Below, piece after piece: positions 1-17,185 of a stretch of 64,000 nt of DNA. Position 1 is the first letter of the stretch, and each line of letters begins with the position of its first letter. The notes under the pieces are model-generated. The model was not told the origin of the DNA. It saw only the letters and a program-made list of their open reading frames with translations, and ran no database searches. This DNA comes from AC-32 sp963754265 (GTDB lineage Bacteria; Actinomycetota; Thermoleophilia; Gaiellales; Gaiellaceae), in the NCBI GenBank assembly GCA_963754265.1, contig CAVWFB010000008.1, forward strand, positions 1 to 64,000, given 5' to 3'. A program made the position numbers and the translations under genes.

Positions 1-4574
<4,574 letters not shown>

Positions 4575-4589
4575 CGAAGAAACGTCAGC

Positions 4590-4629
4590 GCGCGGGAGGT
4601 GCGAACGCCTCCCGCGCTGCTACTTTTGA
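4590..4629 (+). terminator. Probable intrinsic terminator after rpoC
   Basis: A perfect 10-bp stem, GCGCGGGAGG at 4590-4599 paired with CCTCCCGCGC at 4608-4617, encloses an 8-nt loop. It is followed by a modest T-rich tract (TACTTTT). It begins 15 nt after the rpoC stop and precedes the next start at 4640, so it likely ends the rpoB-rpoC transcript and separates it from the secreted-protein gene. Confidence 0.75.
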
Positions 4630-4639
4630 GCGCCGGGTC

Positions 4640-6381
4640 GTGAAGAGGCTCTCTCCTCATCGCGCTCGCCGCCTGCGCGGGATTCGCGGCCGCTGCCGCA
4701 CCGGGCCGACGCGGGCACGTGCGGGATCTCCGGCAAGGGGACGCTCTGGGTCGACTTCGCCGACGGCTCGGTGCCGTTCTGGCAGGTGTTCGCGCGTCCG
4801 GGCGTGATCGCGGCCGCGGCGAACTTCATCTACCCGCCGCAGCTCCGTGCGCTCGGGGCGAAGACGGTCTACTGGGACATGTACCTGCCGCGGCGGGTCG
4901 GCACGCCGCTCGAGCCCTTCGACCCCGGGGTCGTGATCGACCGCGCCAACCGCATCTACGACACGGCCGCGATGTCGAGCGGCTGCACCCAGCCGATGAT
5001 CGCCGAGAACGAGCTCAACGGCGCCAACACGCTCACGCCCTGGAGCCGCGACCAACGCGCAGTACCGGCGCAACGTCCTGATCTACGTCCAGACCCTCGC
5101 CGCGCGTGGGCGCGCAGCCGGTGCTGCTCGTCCCGAGCGTGCCCGTACATGGGCGGCGAGGCCGGGCGACTGGTGGCGGCAGGTCTCGAACTACGCCGAC
5201 ATCGTGCGCGAGTCCTACTTCGCGGCGCCGCAGATCGCGAAGCAGGGGCCGGTGATGGGCAGCCGGACGCTGCGGAACATGTTCCGTAAGCGCATCGCCG
5301 AGTTCACGAGCGCCGGCATCTCGCCGCGCAAGCTCGGGCTGATGCTCGGCTTCCACACGACGCCCGGCTCGGGCGGGCGGGAGCGGGCGCCGCGGGCCGC
5401 GTGGCTCGAGGTGACGAAGCTGCAGGCGCTCGCCGCGCGCCAGGTCGCGAAGGAGCTCAACCTGCGCTCGGTCTGGTCGTGGGGCTGGGGCGTCTGGAGC
5501 GCGGGCGAGACCGACCCGGACAAGCCCGCAGCGGCCTGCGTCTACCTCTGGGCGCGCTCGGCCAAGCTCTGCGACGGCCCCGCGGCCGCGGGCTCGAGCT
5601 TCAACGCCTCGCTCACCCAGGGCCAGCTCGTCTTCCCGCCGGGGCGCACGCTGCACGCTCCTCGGCAAGCAGGTCGATTCGAGCGCGATCTCCGACCTCA
5701 CGCCGGTGACCGGCGACGAGGACGTCGCGTTCACCGCGGCCTTCGCGCGGGTGATCGCCGAGCCTCTACGCGCCGATCAAGGCGCAAGCAGGTCTCCGCC
5801 GCCGAGAAGGCGGTCGTGACCGGCAACTTCGGCAGCTACGCGCCGCTACCGCGCGGCGCTCGCCAAGGCCCACGCGAGCCCGAGCGCGGCGCGCGGCGTG
5901 ATCGCCGACGAGCTGCGCCGAGCCCAGATCGAGGCGCGCATGCACGTGCCGAACCCGACCTCCGAGGACGTTCAGGCGTACTACGACTCCTACCTCGAGA
6001 CCGAGGCGCGGCTGGTCGAGACGAAGAGCTCCGGCGCCCTGGCTCGGCAACCGCCGCCGCGGCTTCGCGCTCGCGTCGAACTCGCCGCCGCAGCTCTTCT
6101 CGATTCCGGAGGGCAAGTGGCTGAAGGTCCGGACGATGACCGGCACCTACGAGGTGCGGGCGGTCGACCCCGCTGTTCCGCTCGGGGCGCTGCCGTTCGG
6201 CCTCGTCCGGCCTGCGCTCGTGGCGGCGCTGAAGGCGCTCGACCGCGAGGAGCGCTACGACAGCTGGCTGCTGGCGCGGCAGAAGGGCTTCGTCGAGCAG
6301 GCGACCTGCCGCGACGACCAGCTTCCGACGCCGGGCATCGTCCCGCTCACGGACTACCTGCCCTTCCTCTCGGCGGGCTAG
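4640..6381 (+). CDS. Secreted protein of unknown function, many apparent +1 frameshifts
   Basis: Function not known. From GTG 4640, removing eleven single extra bases gives a continuous 576-residue protein. They lie at about 4655, 4703, 5046, 5108, 5142, 5164, 5641, 5763, 5786, 5843 and 6033, each in a run of identical bases. The protein has a signal peptide (MKRLSLIALAAC followed by Ala-rich residues) and a mature part starting near ADAGTCGISGKGTLWVDFAD. Recognisable blocks include WVDFADGSVPFWQ, YWDMYLPRRVG, SGCTQPMIAENEL, SVWSWGWGVWS and a C-terminal LTDYLPFLS. The final third (DELRRAQIEAR onward) faintly recalls SurA/PpiC-type chaperone segments; this is a weak inference. It follows a terminator, so it is probably transcribed separately from rpoC. 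The insertions may be assembly error or real decay. Confidence 0.6.
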
Positions 6382-7584
6382 CCGGCCTCGGCCTCGAGTC
6401 CGAGGCGGCCTGCCGACCGACCTGGCCCTTGCCGAGCTCCTTGGCGCGGTAGAGCGCCTCGTCCGCGCGCTCGAAGAAGGCGGTCGGGTCGTCGTCGGGC
6501 TGCAGCTCGGCGATGCCCGCGGAGACGAAGAGCCGTCCTGCCTGCCCGACCGGGCGCGAGGAGACCGCACCGCGCAGCCGGTGGTAGAGCTGGTCGGCGT
6601 CGTCGGTCGAGGACTCCGGCAGGATCACCGCGAACTCGTCGCCGCCGACTCGGCAGGCGATGTCGGCCGATCGAACCGCCTCGCGTACGCGCTCGGCGGT
6701 CTCGGCGAGCACCGCGTCCCCGGAGAGATGGCCGATGCGGTCGTTGATCGCCTTGAAGTCGTCCAGGTCGAAGACGATCAGCGCCAGGCGGCGCTCGTAG
6801 CGCTGCGCGCGCGCCACTTCGCGCGCGAGGGTCTCGTGGAAGTAGCGTCGGTTGTGGAGCCCGGTGAGCGCGTCGAGGTCGGCGAGCTGCCGCGCCTCGC
6901 GGAAGCGGCGGGCGTTCTCGATCGCGGGGCCGGCCCGCCTGGACAGCTCCTCGAGCTCCCGGATCATGCTCCTCCTCGAAGCGGAACGTGGGTGAGCGGC
7001 TGTAGATCGCGATGAACCCGATCGATCCGGTCTCGCCGGGAACGGGCACGGCCAGGCCGGAATGCACGAGCTCCTCGCCTTCGAGCGACGCCGGGTACTG
7101 GTAGGCGATCGAGATCGCGCGCGCCTCGTGCCCGTTGGGCGGGCCGGAGATCACCTGGCGCTGGGCCTCTTCGTCGGAGAGGCCCTTCGTGGCGACGATC
7201 GGCTTGTCGTCGGTGTGGATCGAGACGAGGGCCGCGTCGGCGCCCGTCATCGCACCGCCGGCCTCGAGCGTGCGCGCCAGCACCTCCTCGAGGTCGATCG
7301 AGCTCGCCGAGCTCGTTCAGGAGGCTGTTTCGCCTGCCCTCCTCCTGCATCCGCTCGAGGGCGCCGGCCAGCTCTTGCACCATCGACTCCATGCGGGTGT
7401 TCATCTGGGAGACGAGGGCGACGACGTCCTGCCGGTCGCGCCTGCGCCGCCGAGCCCGCACGATGGCGACGAATCCCACGAGCGCGAGCGTCGCCAACGC
7501 CGCGCCGACAGCGACGACGACGGTGGTAGCCGTCAACACCTCGCCGATCATCTCCCTCGTCTTGTCCTCCGCCCTGCCCGGCAT
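6347..7584 (-). CDS. Membrane GAF-GGDEF diguanylate cyclase, two apparent frameshifts
   Basis: Predicted to make cyclic di-GMP from two GTP. ATG at 7584 gives MPGRAEDKTREMI, followed by one transmembrane helix (about residues 15-42), a short coiled coil, a GAF-like sensor segment (SSIDLEEVLARTL to about residue 190) and a C-terminal GGDEF domain. The active-site motif RVGGDEFAVIL is intact, and an RSAD five residues before it matches the RxxD inhibitory I-site. Two extra bases break the frame, one at 7307-7308 (CC on plus) and one at 6961-6962 (GG on plus); removing them restores a continuous protein. The end overlaps the convergent secreted-protein gene by about 35 bp, so the last 20 residues are uncertain. 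Confidence 0.8.
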
Positions 7585-7720
7585 GAGCCCCAAAAGGCGC
7601 CGGACGTTCTCACTGTAATCCCGTTCAGGGTCGCGGGCTATGGTTCGAAAGGGGTAAAAGCAGTCGAGCCAATCGGCACGAGAGCCCGGAGATCCCGTGC
7701 AGCCATGCCCGTTTGGCCGT

Positions 7721-7750
7721 TTGACGCTGGGGGGTCGGCTTCGCTACCAT
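7721..7750 (+). promoter_or_regulatory. Predicted promoter of the rpsL operon
   Basis: TTGACG at 7721-7726 and TACCAT at 7745-7750 are separated by 18 nt, a good fit to housekeeping sigma factor elements. The spacer contains a run of six G, so its true length may be 17. Transcription would start near 7757, giving a leader of about 70 nt before rpsL. Confidence 0.6.
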
Positions 7751-7758
7751 CGTCCCTC

Positions 7759-7799
7759 GGTTGGCAGGGGCCCAGCCCCTAGGCCAACCTTTGTTGTGT
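7759..7799 (+). promoter_or_regulatory. Long hairpin in the rpsL leader, possible attenuator
   Basis: GGTTGGC at 7759-7765 pairs with GCCAACC at 7783-7789, and inside it AGGGGC at 7766-7771 pairs with GCCCCT at 7775-7780 around a CCA loop. A T-rich run (TTTGTTGTGT) follows. The hairpin begins about at the predicted transcription start and ends 36 nt before the rpsL ATG, so it could be an attenuator or an upstream terminator. Confidence 0.55.
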
Positions 7800-7824
7800 C
7801 CGCCCCTAATCACGTAAGGAATAC

Positions 7825-8196
7825 ATGCCGACCGTAAATCAGCTGGTCCGGAAGGGCAGGGTCTCGCCGCCGGCGAAGATGAAGACCCCTGCGCTTCGCG
7901 GCGCGCCGCAGAAGCGCGGCGTCTGCACGCGCGTGTACACGACCACGCCGAAGAAGCCGAACTCGGCCCTGCGAAAGGTCGCGCGCGTCCGTCTGACCAA
8001 CGGCATGGAAGTCGGCGCCTACATTCCGGGCGAGGGACACAACCTGCAGGAGCACTCGGTCGTCCTCGTGCGTGGAGGACGCGTCAAGGACCTGCCGGGC
8101 TTCCGGTACAAGGTGATCCGCGGCGGGCTCGACGCTTCGGGCGTCGGCGAGCGGCGCCAGGGGCGTTCGAAGTACGGCGCCAAGAAGGGTTCGTAA
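7825..8196 (+). CDS. rpsL: 30S ribosomal protein S12
   Basis: Decoding-centre protein of the small subunit, 123 residues, the usual length. It starts MPTVNQLVRKGR and contains the conserved TPKKPNSALRK and VKDLPG loops; the lysines at the classical streptomycin-resistance positions are the wild-type form. ATG at 7825 is preceded by AAGGAA. It is first in the str operon and its TAA overlaps the rpsG ATG, implying translational coupling. Confidence 0.98.
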   Translation: MPTVNQLVRKGRVSPPAKMKTPALRGAPQKRGVCTRVYTTTPKKPNSALRKVARVRLTNGMEVGAYIPGEGHNLQEHSVVLVRGGRVKDLPGFRYKVIRGGLDASGVGERRQGRSKYGAKKGS

Positions 8197-8666
8197 TGCC
8201 GCGCCGCGCCACGATTCAGCCCCGTCCGCTGGAGCCGGATCCCCTCTACAGCTCTCGCCTCGTCTCGCAGGTGATCAACAAGGTGATGACCGCCGGCAAG
8301 AAGTCGACCGCCGAGACGATCGTCTACCGCGCCCTGGACCGGGTCGGCGAGCAGACCGGCAAGCCGCCGGTCGAGGTGCTGGAGCAGGCGATCAAGACCG
8401 TCACCCCCGTGCTCGAGGTGCGCTCACGGCGGGTCGGCGGCGCCAACTACCAGGTGCCCGTCGAGGTGCCGCAGCGGCGTGCGCGGACGCTGGCCGTGCG
8501 TTGGCTGGTCCAGTTCGCGCGCGACCGGCGCGAAAAGCAGATGCACGACAAGCTTGCGGGCGAGATCCTCGACGCGCTCAACCAGCAGGGCGGCGCCTTC
8601 AAGCGCAAGGACGACCTCTACCGGATGGCGCAGGCCAACAAGGCCTTCGCGCATTACCGGTGGTGA
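8196..8666 (+). CDS. rpsG: 30S ribosomal protein S7
   Basis: Primary 16S rRNA-binding protein that organises the head of the small subunit; 156 residues, full length. Recognised from MPRRATIQPRPLEPDPLY, VINKVMTAGKKSTAE and the C-terminal end AHYRW. The ATG overlaps the rpsL stop by one base. In many bacteria S7 represses its own str operon; no specific site is proposed here. fusA starts 4 nt downstream. Confidence 0.98.
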   Translation: MPRRATIQPRPLEPDPLYSSRLVSQVINKVMTAGKKSTAETIVYRALDRVGEQTGKPPVEVLEQAIKTVTPVLEVRSRRVGGANYQVPVEVPQRRARTLAVRWLVQFARDRREKQMHDKLAGEILDALNQQGGAFKRKDDLYRMAQANKAFAHYRW

Positions 8667-8670
8667 TCGC

Positions 8671-10767
<2,097 letters not shown>

Positions 10768-10783
10768 GCAACCGGAGGAGAGA

Positions 10784-11974
<1,191 letters not shown>

Positions 11975-11984
11975 GGGAGCGCCG

Positions 11985-12293
11985 GTGCCGCAGAACAAGA
12001 TCCGCATCCGCCTCAAGGGCTACGACCACCAGCAGCTGGACAAGTCCGCGAGCCAGATCGTGGAGACGGCTCAGCGCACCGGCGCGACCATCACCGGCCC
12101 TGTGCCCCTGCCCACCGAGAAGAACGTCTACTGCGTGATCCGCAGCCCGTTCAAGGACAAGGACTCGCGCGAGCACTTCGAGGTGCGAACGCACAAGCGC
12201 CTGATCGACATCCACTCGCCCACGCCGAAGACGGTCGACTCGCTGATGCGGCTCGACCTCCCGGCCGGCGTCGACATCGAGATCAAGCTGTGA
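11985..12293 (+). CDS. rpsJ: 30S ribosomal protein S10
   Basis: Small-subunit protein that, as NusE, also takes part in transcription antitermination; 102 residues, full length. It starts at GTG (MPQNKIRIRLKGYDHQQLDKSA) with GGGGAG upstream and contains the conserved FEVRTHKRLIDIHSPTPKTVDSLMRL segment in two parts. It opens the S10 block, 10 nt after tuf, with rplC starting inside its stop codon. Confidence 0.98.
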   Translation: MPQNKIRIRLKGYDHQQLDKSASQIVETAQRTGATITGPVPLPTEKNVYCVIRSPFKDKDSREHFEVRTHKRLIDIHSPTPKTVDSLMRLDLPAGVDIEIKL

Positions 12294-12913
12294 AAGGCAT
12301 CATCGGCAGGAAGCTCGGCATGACCCAGCTCTTCGACGCGGAGACGGGGCAGGTGACCCCCGTGACCGTGATCGAGGCGGGCCCGTGCCCGATCGTCAAG
12401 GTCAAGACGGTGGACTCGGACGGCTACGAGGCCGTCCAGCTCGCGTTCGACAAGGTTCCGGAGCGGAAGATCTCGAAGGCCGAGCGTGGCCACCTCGGCC
12501 AGATCGAGCCGCACCGGCGCCTGGTCGAGTTCCGCGGGACGACCGAGCTGACCGAAGGTGAGTCGATCACCGTCGAGGCCTTCGAGCCCGGCGAGGCGAT
12601 CAAGGTCTCCGGAATCGGGATCGGCAAGGGCTTCGCCGGCACGATCAAGCGCCACAACTTCAGCCGCGGCCCCGTCTCGCACGGCTCGCACAACGTCCGC
12701 AAGCCGGGCTCGATCGGTGCGTCCGCCACGCCCTCGCGCGTCTTCAAGGGCGTGCGGATGGCGGGTCGAATGGGCGGCAAGCGCGTCACGCAGGTGGGGC
12801 TGACGGTGCACGAGGTCGATCCCGAGCGGAACCTGCTCCTGGTCAAGGGCGCAGTTCCCGGGCCCAAGAACGGGTTCGTCGAGGTCAGGGAGGACAAGAA
12901 CCGTGGCGCCTAA
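12290..12913 (+). CDS. rplC: 50S ribosomal protein L3
   Basis: Early-assembly protein close to the peptidyl transferase centre; 207 residues. GTG start overlaps the rpsJ stop (GTGA). Recognised from KGIIGRKLGMTQLFD, SVFKG-type core blocks and the central loop RMGGKRVTQVGLTV, with GPVSHGSHNVR before it. Its 3' end overlaps rplD by 11 bp, consistent with coupled translation. Confidence 0.97.
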   Translation: MKGIIGRKLGMTQLFDAETGQVTPVTVIEAGPCPIVKVKTVDSDGYEAVQLAFDKVPERKISKAERGHLGQIEPHRRLVEFRGTTELTEGESITVEAFEPGEAIKVSGIGIGKGFAGTIKRHNFSRGPVSHGSHNVRKPGSIGASATPSRVFKGVRMAGRMGGKRVTQVGLTVHEVDPERNLLLVKGAVPGPKNGFVEVREDKNRGA

Positions 12914-13631
12914 ATCGTCTCCGGACAGGACCGAACGGTCCGACCGGTCAGTTCAGACGGACGCAGGGGCAAAGCCCGCGCGCCCTGAGGGCGGCACCGC
13001 AAGCGGTGCCTTGAAAGCCCCGCTCCTGAACAAGGCCGGCAAGTCGGCGAAGAGCCTCACGCTCGAAGAGGCCGTCTTCGGCATCGAGCCGAAGCCGTAC
13101 CTCGTGCACGAGACGGTTCGCGCCGAGCTGAACGCTGCTCGCGCAGGAACGCGCGGGGCGAAAAGCCGCGGCCTCGTCGCCGGCGGCCGCGCCAAGCCGT
13201 GGCGCCAGAAGGGCACCGGCCGCGCCCGCGCCGGCACGACGCGCGCTCCGCACTGGACCGGCGGCGGCCTCGCATTCCCCCCGACCATGCGCAGCTTCGA
13301 CGGGAAGGTCAACCGCAAGGCCCGTCGCGCCGCGCTCCGCAGCGTCCTCTCGGCGCACGCCCAGGCCGGCACCCTCGCCGTGCTGGATCCCGCAGTGTTC
13401 GACGCCCCGTCCACGAAGGCCGCGGCCGATCTCGTCGATGCCTGGGGCAAGGACGCGCCGTTGCTCGTCGTTGCCCAGCCGGAGGACGAGGCGCTGATCA
13501 AGTCCTTCCGCAACCTCGCGCGCGTCGAGATCACGATTCCGAGCGAGCTCGAGGTGCGCCACCTCGTGCGCGCGGGCTCGCTGCTCATCAGCGAGCCGGC
13601 GCTCGAGCAGGTCCAGGGGAGGGCGAGTTGA
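12903..13631 (+). CDS. rplD: 50S ribosomal protein L4 with N-terminal extension
   Basis: Large-subunit protein lining the exit tunnel. The core starts near residue 38 (APLLNKAGKSAKSLTLEEAVFG) and includes the tunnel loop KPWRQKGTGRARAGT and the block KVNRKARRAALRSVLS. GTG 12903 adds about 35 hydrophilic residues rich in Lys, Arg, Asp and Ser before the usual start, giving 242 residues against about 205 typical. No later in-frame start with a good ribosome-binding site is evident, so the extension is probably real. Its TGA overlaps the TTG of rplW. Confidence 0.95.
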   Translation: MAPKSSPDRTERSDRSVQTDAGAKPARPEGGTASGALKAPLLNKAGKSAKSLTLEEAVFGIEPKPYLVHETVRAELNAARAGTRGAKSRGLVAGGRAKPWRQKGTGRARAGTTRAPHWTGGGLAFPPTMRSFDGKVNRKARRAALRSVLSAHAQAGTLAVLDPAVFDAPSTKAAADLVDAWGKDAPLLVVAQPEDEALIKSFRNLARVEITIPSELEVRHLVRAGSLLISEPALEQVQGRAS

Positions 13632-13923
13632 GCCTCCACCCCAACGAGGTCCTGCTCGCGCCCGTGGTCTCGGAGAAGAGCTACGGCCTGATCGAGGACC
13701 GCAAGTACTCGTTCCGGGTCCACCCGGACGCGCACAAGACGCAGATTCGCCAGGCCGTCGAGGAGCTCTTCGGCGTGAACGTGATCGCCGTCAACGTGAT
13801 CAAGGTGCAGTCGAAGCCGAAGCGGCGCGGATTGGTCCGCGGCCGCAAGCCCGGATGGAAGAAGGCGATCGTGCAGCTCCGTCAGGGCGAGTCGATCGAG
13901 ATCTTCGAGGGGGCTCAGGCGTA

Positions 13924-13924
<1 letters not shown>
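13628..13924 (+). CDS. rplW: 50S ribosomal protein L23
   Basis: Tunnel-exit protein that docks trigger factor and SRP; 98 residues. The start is TTG at 13628 (MSLHPNEVLLAPVVSEKSYGLI), overlapping the rplD stop. The conserved blocks PVVSEKS, YSFRVHPDAHKTQIRQAVEELF and the basic KPKRRGLVRGRKPGWKKAIV loop are present. Its TAG shares a base with the GTG of rplB. Confidence 0.96.
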
Positions 13925-14766
<842 letters not shown>

Positions 14767-15048
14767 ATGAGCAGGTCTAGTAAGAAGGGGCCCTTCGTTG
14801 AGGAGCGGTTGTTGAGCCGCGTCCAGGGGATGAACGAGTCCGGGTCGAAGCAGATGATCCGGACCTGGTCGCGCTCGTCGACGGTCTTCCCGGACATGGT
14901 CGGGCACACCATCGCCGTCCACGACGGCCGCAAGCACGTGCCCGTCTTCATCACGGAGCAGATGGTCGGGCACAAGCTCGGCGAGTTCGCGCCCACGCGG
15001 ACGTTCCGCGGCCACTCCGGCGACCGCAAGACGGAGGTCAAGCGCTAG
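14767..15048 (+). CDS. rpsS: 30S ribosomal protein S19
   Basis: Head protein of the small subunit near the A-site tRNA; 93 residues. It starts MSRSSKKGPFVEERLLSRV and contains the conserved TWSRSSTVFPDMVGHTIAVHDG region and the C-terminal GEFAPTRTFRGHS. The ATG directly follows the rplB stop with no gap, so translation is probably coupled. Confidence 0.98.
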   Translation: MSRSSKKGPFVEERLLSRVQGMNESGSKQMIRTWSRSSTVFPDMVGHTIAVHDGRKHVPVFITEQMVGHKLGEFAPTRTFRGHSGDRKTEVKR

Positions 15049-15050
15049 CG

Positions 15051-15527
15051 ATGGCGACCGTCGAGCGACAGGAAGTCAAGGCCGTGGCCAAGTGGGTGCG
15101 CATGTCGCCCCGCAAGGCGCGGCTCGTGGTCGAGCACATCCGGGGCCGGTCGGTTCCGGAGGCTCGGACCGTGCTCGCGTTCACCCAGCGCGCGGCCGCC
15201 CGCGAGATCGAGAAGGTCTTGAGCTCGGCCGTAGCGAACGCCGAGGCGAACCACAACCTCGTCGGCGACGACCTGGTCGTCTCGGCTGCCTACGTGGACG
15301 AGGGCCCTGTCATGAAGCGCTGGCGCGCCCGAGCGCGCGGCCGCGCAGCCAGGATCCAGAAGCCCACCTGCCACATCACCGTGAAGCTGGTCGAGGTCGA
15401 GCGCGCGCCGGAGCCGGCGCCGCCCGCTCCCGAGCCGGAGCCCCAGGCGGAGGAGAAGCCCAAGCGCAAGCCGGCGCCGAAGCGCAAGGCGCCCGCGAAG
15501 AAGAAGGAAGAGGAGGCGACCACCTAG
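15051..15527 (+). CDS. rplV: 50S ribosomal protein L22 with Lys/Pro/Glu-rich C-terminal tail
   Basis: Tunnel protein whose beta hairpin reaches the constriction. The core (KAVAKWVRMSPRKARLVVEHI to about residue 113, ending CHITVKLVEVERAPE) is normal. A tail of about 45 residues rich in Pro, Lys, Glu and Ala (AKKKEEE near the end) brings the length to 158, against about 113 typical. Similar tails are seen on other ribosomal proteins in this block. The stop overlaps the rpsC GTG. Confidence 0.96.
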   Translation: MATVERQEVKAVAKWVRMSPRKARLVVEHIRGRSVPEARTVLAFTQRAAAREIEKVLSSAVANAEANHNLVGDDLVVSAAYVDEGPVMKRWRARARGRAARIQKPTCHITVKLVEVERAPEPAPPAPEPEPQAEEKPKRKPAPKRKAPAKKKEEEATT

Positions 15528-16555
15528 TGGGTCAGAAAATCCATCCCGGCGGCCTGCGCGTGGGTGTCATCCACGACTGGAAGTCGAACTGGTACACCGG
15601 CACGAAGGAGTTCTCGGCGTACCTGCTCGAGGACATCAAGATCCGCGAGCACATCTACAACAAGCTCGCTCACGCGGGCCTGTCCGACATCCTGATCCGC
15701 AAGGACGCCCAGCGGATCACGATCGACATCTACACGGCGCGCCCCGGGATCGTGATCGGGAAGTCCGGCGTCGAGGTCGACGCGCTGCGCAAGGACATTC
15801 ACGGCATGACCAACAAGGCCGTGCACATCAACATCAACGAGATCAAGCGTCCCGAGCTGGACGCGAAGCTGGTCGCGCAGTCGATCGCCGAGCAGCTCGC
15901 GAACCGCGTCAGCTTCCGGCGCGCGATGAAGCGCTCGCTCGCCTCGGCGATGCGCTCCGGCGCCCAGGGCGTGAAGGTGCAGTGCGGAGGCCGGCTCGGC
16001 GGCGGCGAGATGAGCCGCTCGGAGAGCTACTCCGAGGGCCGCGTCCCGCTGCACACGATCCGCGCCGACATCGACTACGGCTTCGTCGAGGCGAAGACGA
16101 CCTTCGGCCGCATCGGCGTGAAGGTCTGGATCAACAAGGGCGAGATCATGCCCGAGGGTTACGAGGGCATGGCTCAGAAGGACGCGCGGCTCGGCGACCA
16201 GGACACGGCTCGCCGGCGCGGCGGAACCTCCGAGGGCCTCGGCGCCTCCCGCGAGGGCGGGCGCGGGCGCGGCCCTGATCGCGAAGGGCTCGGCCCGGTG
16301 CGCCAGCGGCGCAAGGGCTCGGGGGGCGGCCCTCGGCGACCCAGCGGTCGCGGCAAGGCGAGCGCCCAGGACAACGTCGAGCGGCCCCGCGCCGACGAGG
16401 AGCCGACCTCGGCCGAAGGACGCGAGCAGCCGCCGGCCGAGCCGGAGGCAACCCGGCCGGAGGCAGAGGCCGCCGTGGAAGCGCCCGCACAGGCCGAGGA
16501 CCAGCCGAAGCCCGAGAGCACGGGCGACGAGTCCGCGGAGAAGAGTGACGGCTGA
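15527..16555 (+). CDS. rpsC: 30S ribosomal protein S3 with long disordered C-terminal tail
   Basis: Forms part of the mRNA entry channel. GTG 15527 gives MGQKIHPGGLRVG. The KH domain carries RPGIVIGKSGVEVDALR, and the C-terminal domain contains GGRLGGGEMSRSESYSEGRVPLHT and GRIGVKVWINKGEI. After about residue 210 the protein continues for some 130 residues of Arg/Gly-rich then Glu/Pro/Ala-rich low complexity, for a total of 342. Family members are usually 210-280 residues. rplP starts within its stop codon. Confidence 0.97.
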   Translation: MGQKIHPGGLRVGVIHDWKSNWYTGTKEFSAYLLEDIKIREHIYNKLAHAGLSDILIRKDAQRITIDIYTARPGIVIGKSGVEVDALRKDIHGMTNKAVHININEIKRPELDAKLVAQSIAEQLANRVSFRRAMKRSLASAMRSGAQGVKVQCGGRLGGGEMSRSESYSEGRVPLHTIRADIDYGFVEAKTTFGRIGVKVWINKGEIMPEGYEGMAQKDARLGDQDTARRRGGTSEGLGASREGGRGRGPDREGLGPVRQRRKGSGGGPRRPSGRGKASAQDNVERPRADEEPTSAEGREQPPAEPEATRPEAEAAVEAPAQAEDQPKPESTGDESAEKSDG

Positions 16556-16980
16556 TGCTGCTCCCGAAGAAGACCAAGTACCGCAAGTACCAGCGAGGCC
16601 GCCGCAGAGGCGTCGCGAAGGGACAGACGACGGTGCAGGCCGGCGACTACGGCCTCAAGGCGCTCGAGGCCGGCTGGATCACCAACCGGCAGATCGAGGC
16701 CGCTCGAATCGCGATGACCAGGAAGATTCGCCGTGGTGGGAAGGTCTGGATCAACGTCTTCCCGGACAAGCCCGTGACGCAGAAGCCGGCCGAGACGCGG
16801 ATGGGGTCCGGCAAGGGGGCACCCGAGCACTGGGTCGCGGTCGTGAAGCCGGGGCGCGTGATGTTCGAGCTCGCCGGCGTGGACGACAGGCTGGCGAAGG
16901 AGGCCCTACGCCTGGCCGGACGCAAGCTGCCGATCAAGACCAAGGTCGTGACGAGGGAGGCGGATCTCTTTGCGAGCTAG
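16555..16980 (+). CDS. rplP: 50S ribosomal protein L16
   Basis: Organises the A-site region of the large subunit; 141 residues. It starts MLLPKKTKYRKYQRGRRRG, with the conserved FGDYGLKALE-like segment (AGDYGLKALEAGWITNRQIE), the central RMGSGKGAPEHWVAVVKPGR, and the end LPIKTKVVTRE. The ATG overlaps the rpsC TGA, and the last 11 bp overlap rpmC. Confidence 0.98.
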   Translation: MLLPKKTKYRKYQRGRRRGVAKGQTTVQAGDYGLKALEAGWITNRQIEAARIAMTRKIRRGGKVWINVFPDKPVTQKPAETRMGSGKGAPEHWVAVVKPGRVMFELAGVDDRLAKEALRLAGRKLPIKTKVVTREADLFAS

Positions 16981-17185
16981 AGAGCTGCGCGAGATGACCG
17001 ACGAGGAGCTGGATATGCGGCTCGCCGACACGCGCCAGGAGCTGTTCAACCTGCGCTTCCAGTCCGCGACCGGCGCCCTGGAGAACCCCGCTCGCCTGAA
17101 GCACGCCAAGCGCGAGATCGCCCGCATCCTGACCGTCCGAAACGAGCGGGAAGGAAGCCTGATTACGAGAGAGACGAATGGCTGA
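16970..17185 (+). CDS. rpmC: 50S ribosomal protein L29
   Basis: Small helical protein at the tunnel exit, 71 residues. The start is TTG 16970 (MRARELREMTDEELDMRL), overlapping rplP by 11 bp. The diagnostic block ELFNLRFQSATGALENPARL is followed by the helix KREIARILTVRNERE. It overlaps rpsQ by 8 bp. Confidence 0.96.
   Translation: MRARELREMTDEELDMRLADTRQELFNLRFQSATGALENPARLKHAKREIARILTVRNEREGSLITRETNG

Noticed and set aside
4640..6381. Calling the secreted-protein gene a pseudogene
   Set aside because: All eleven disruptions are of the same homopolymer-plus-one kind as those in rpoC, and the corrected protein is continuous with a sensible signal peptide. Decay would also leave deletions, stops and substitutions.
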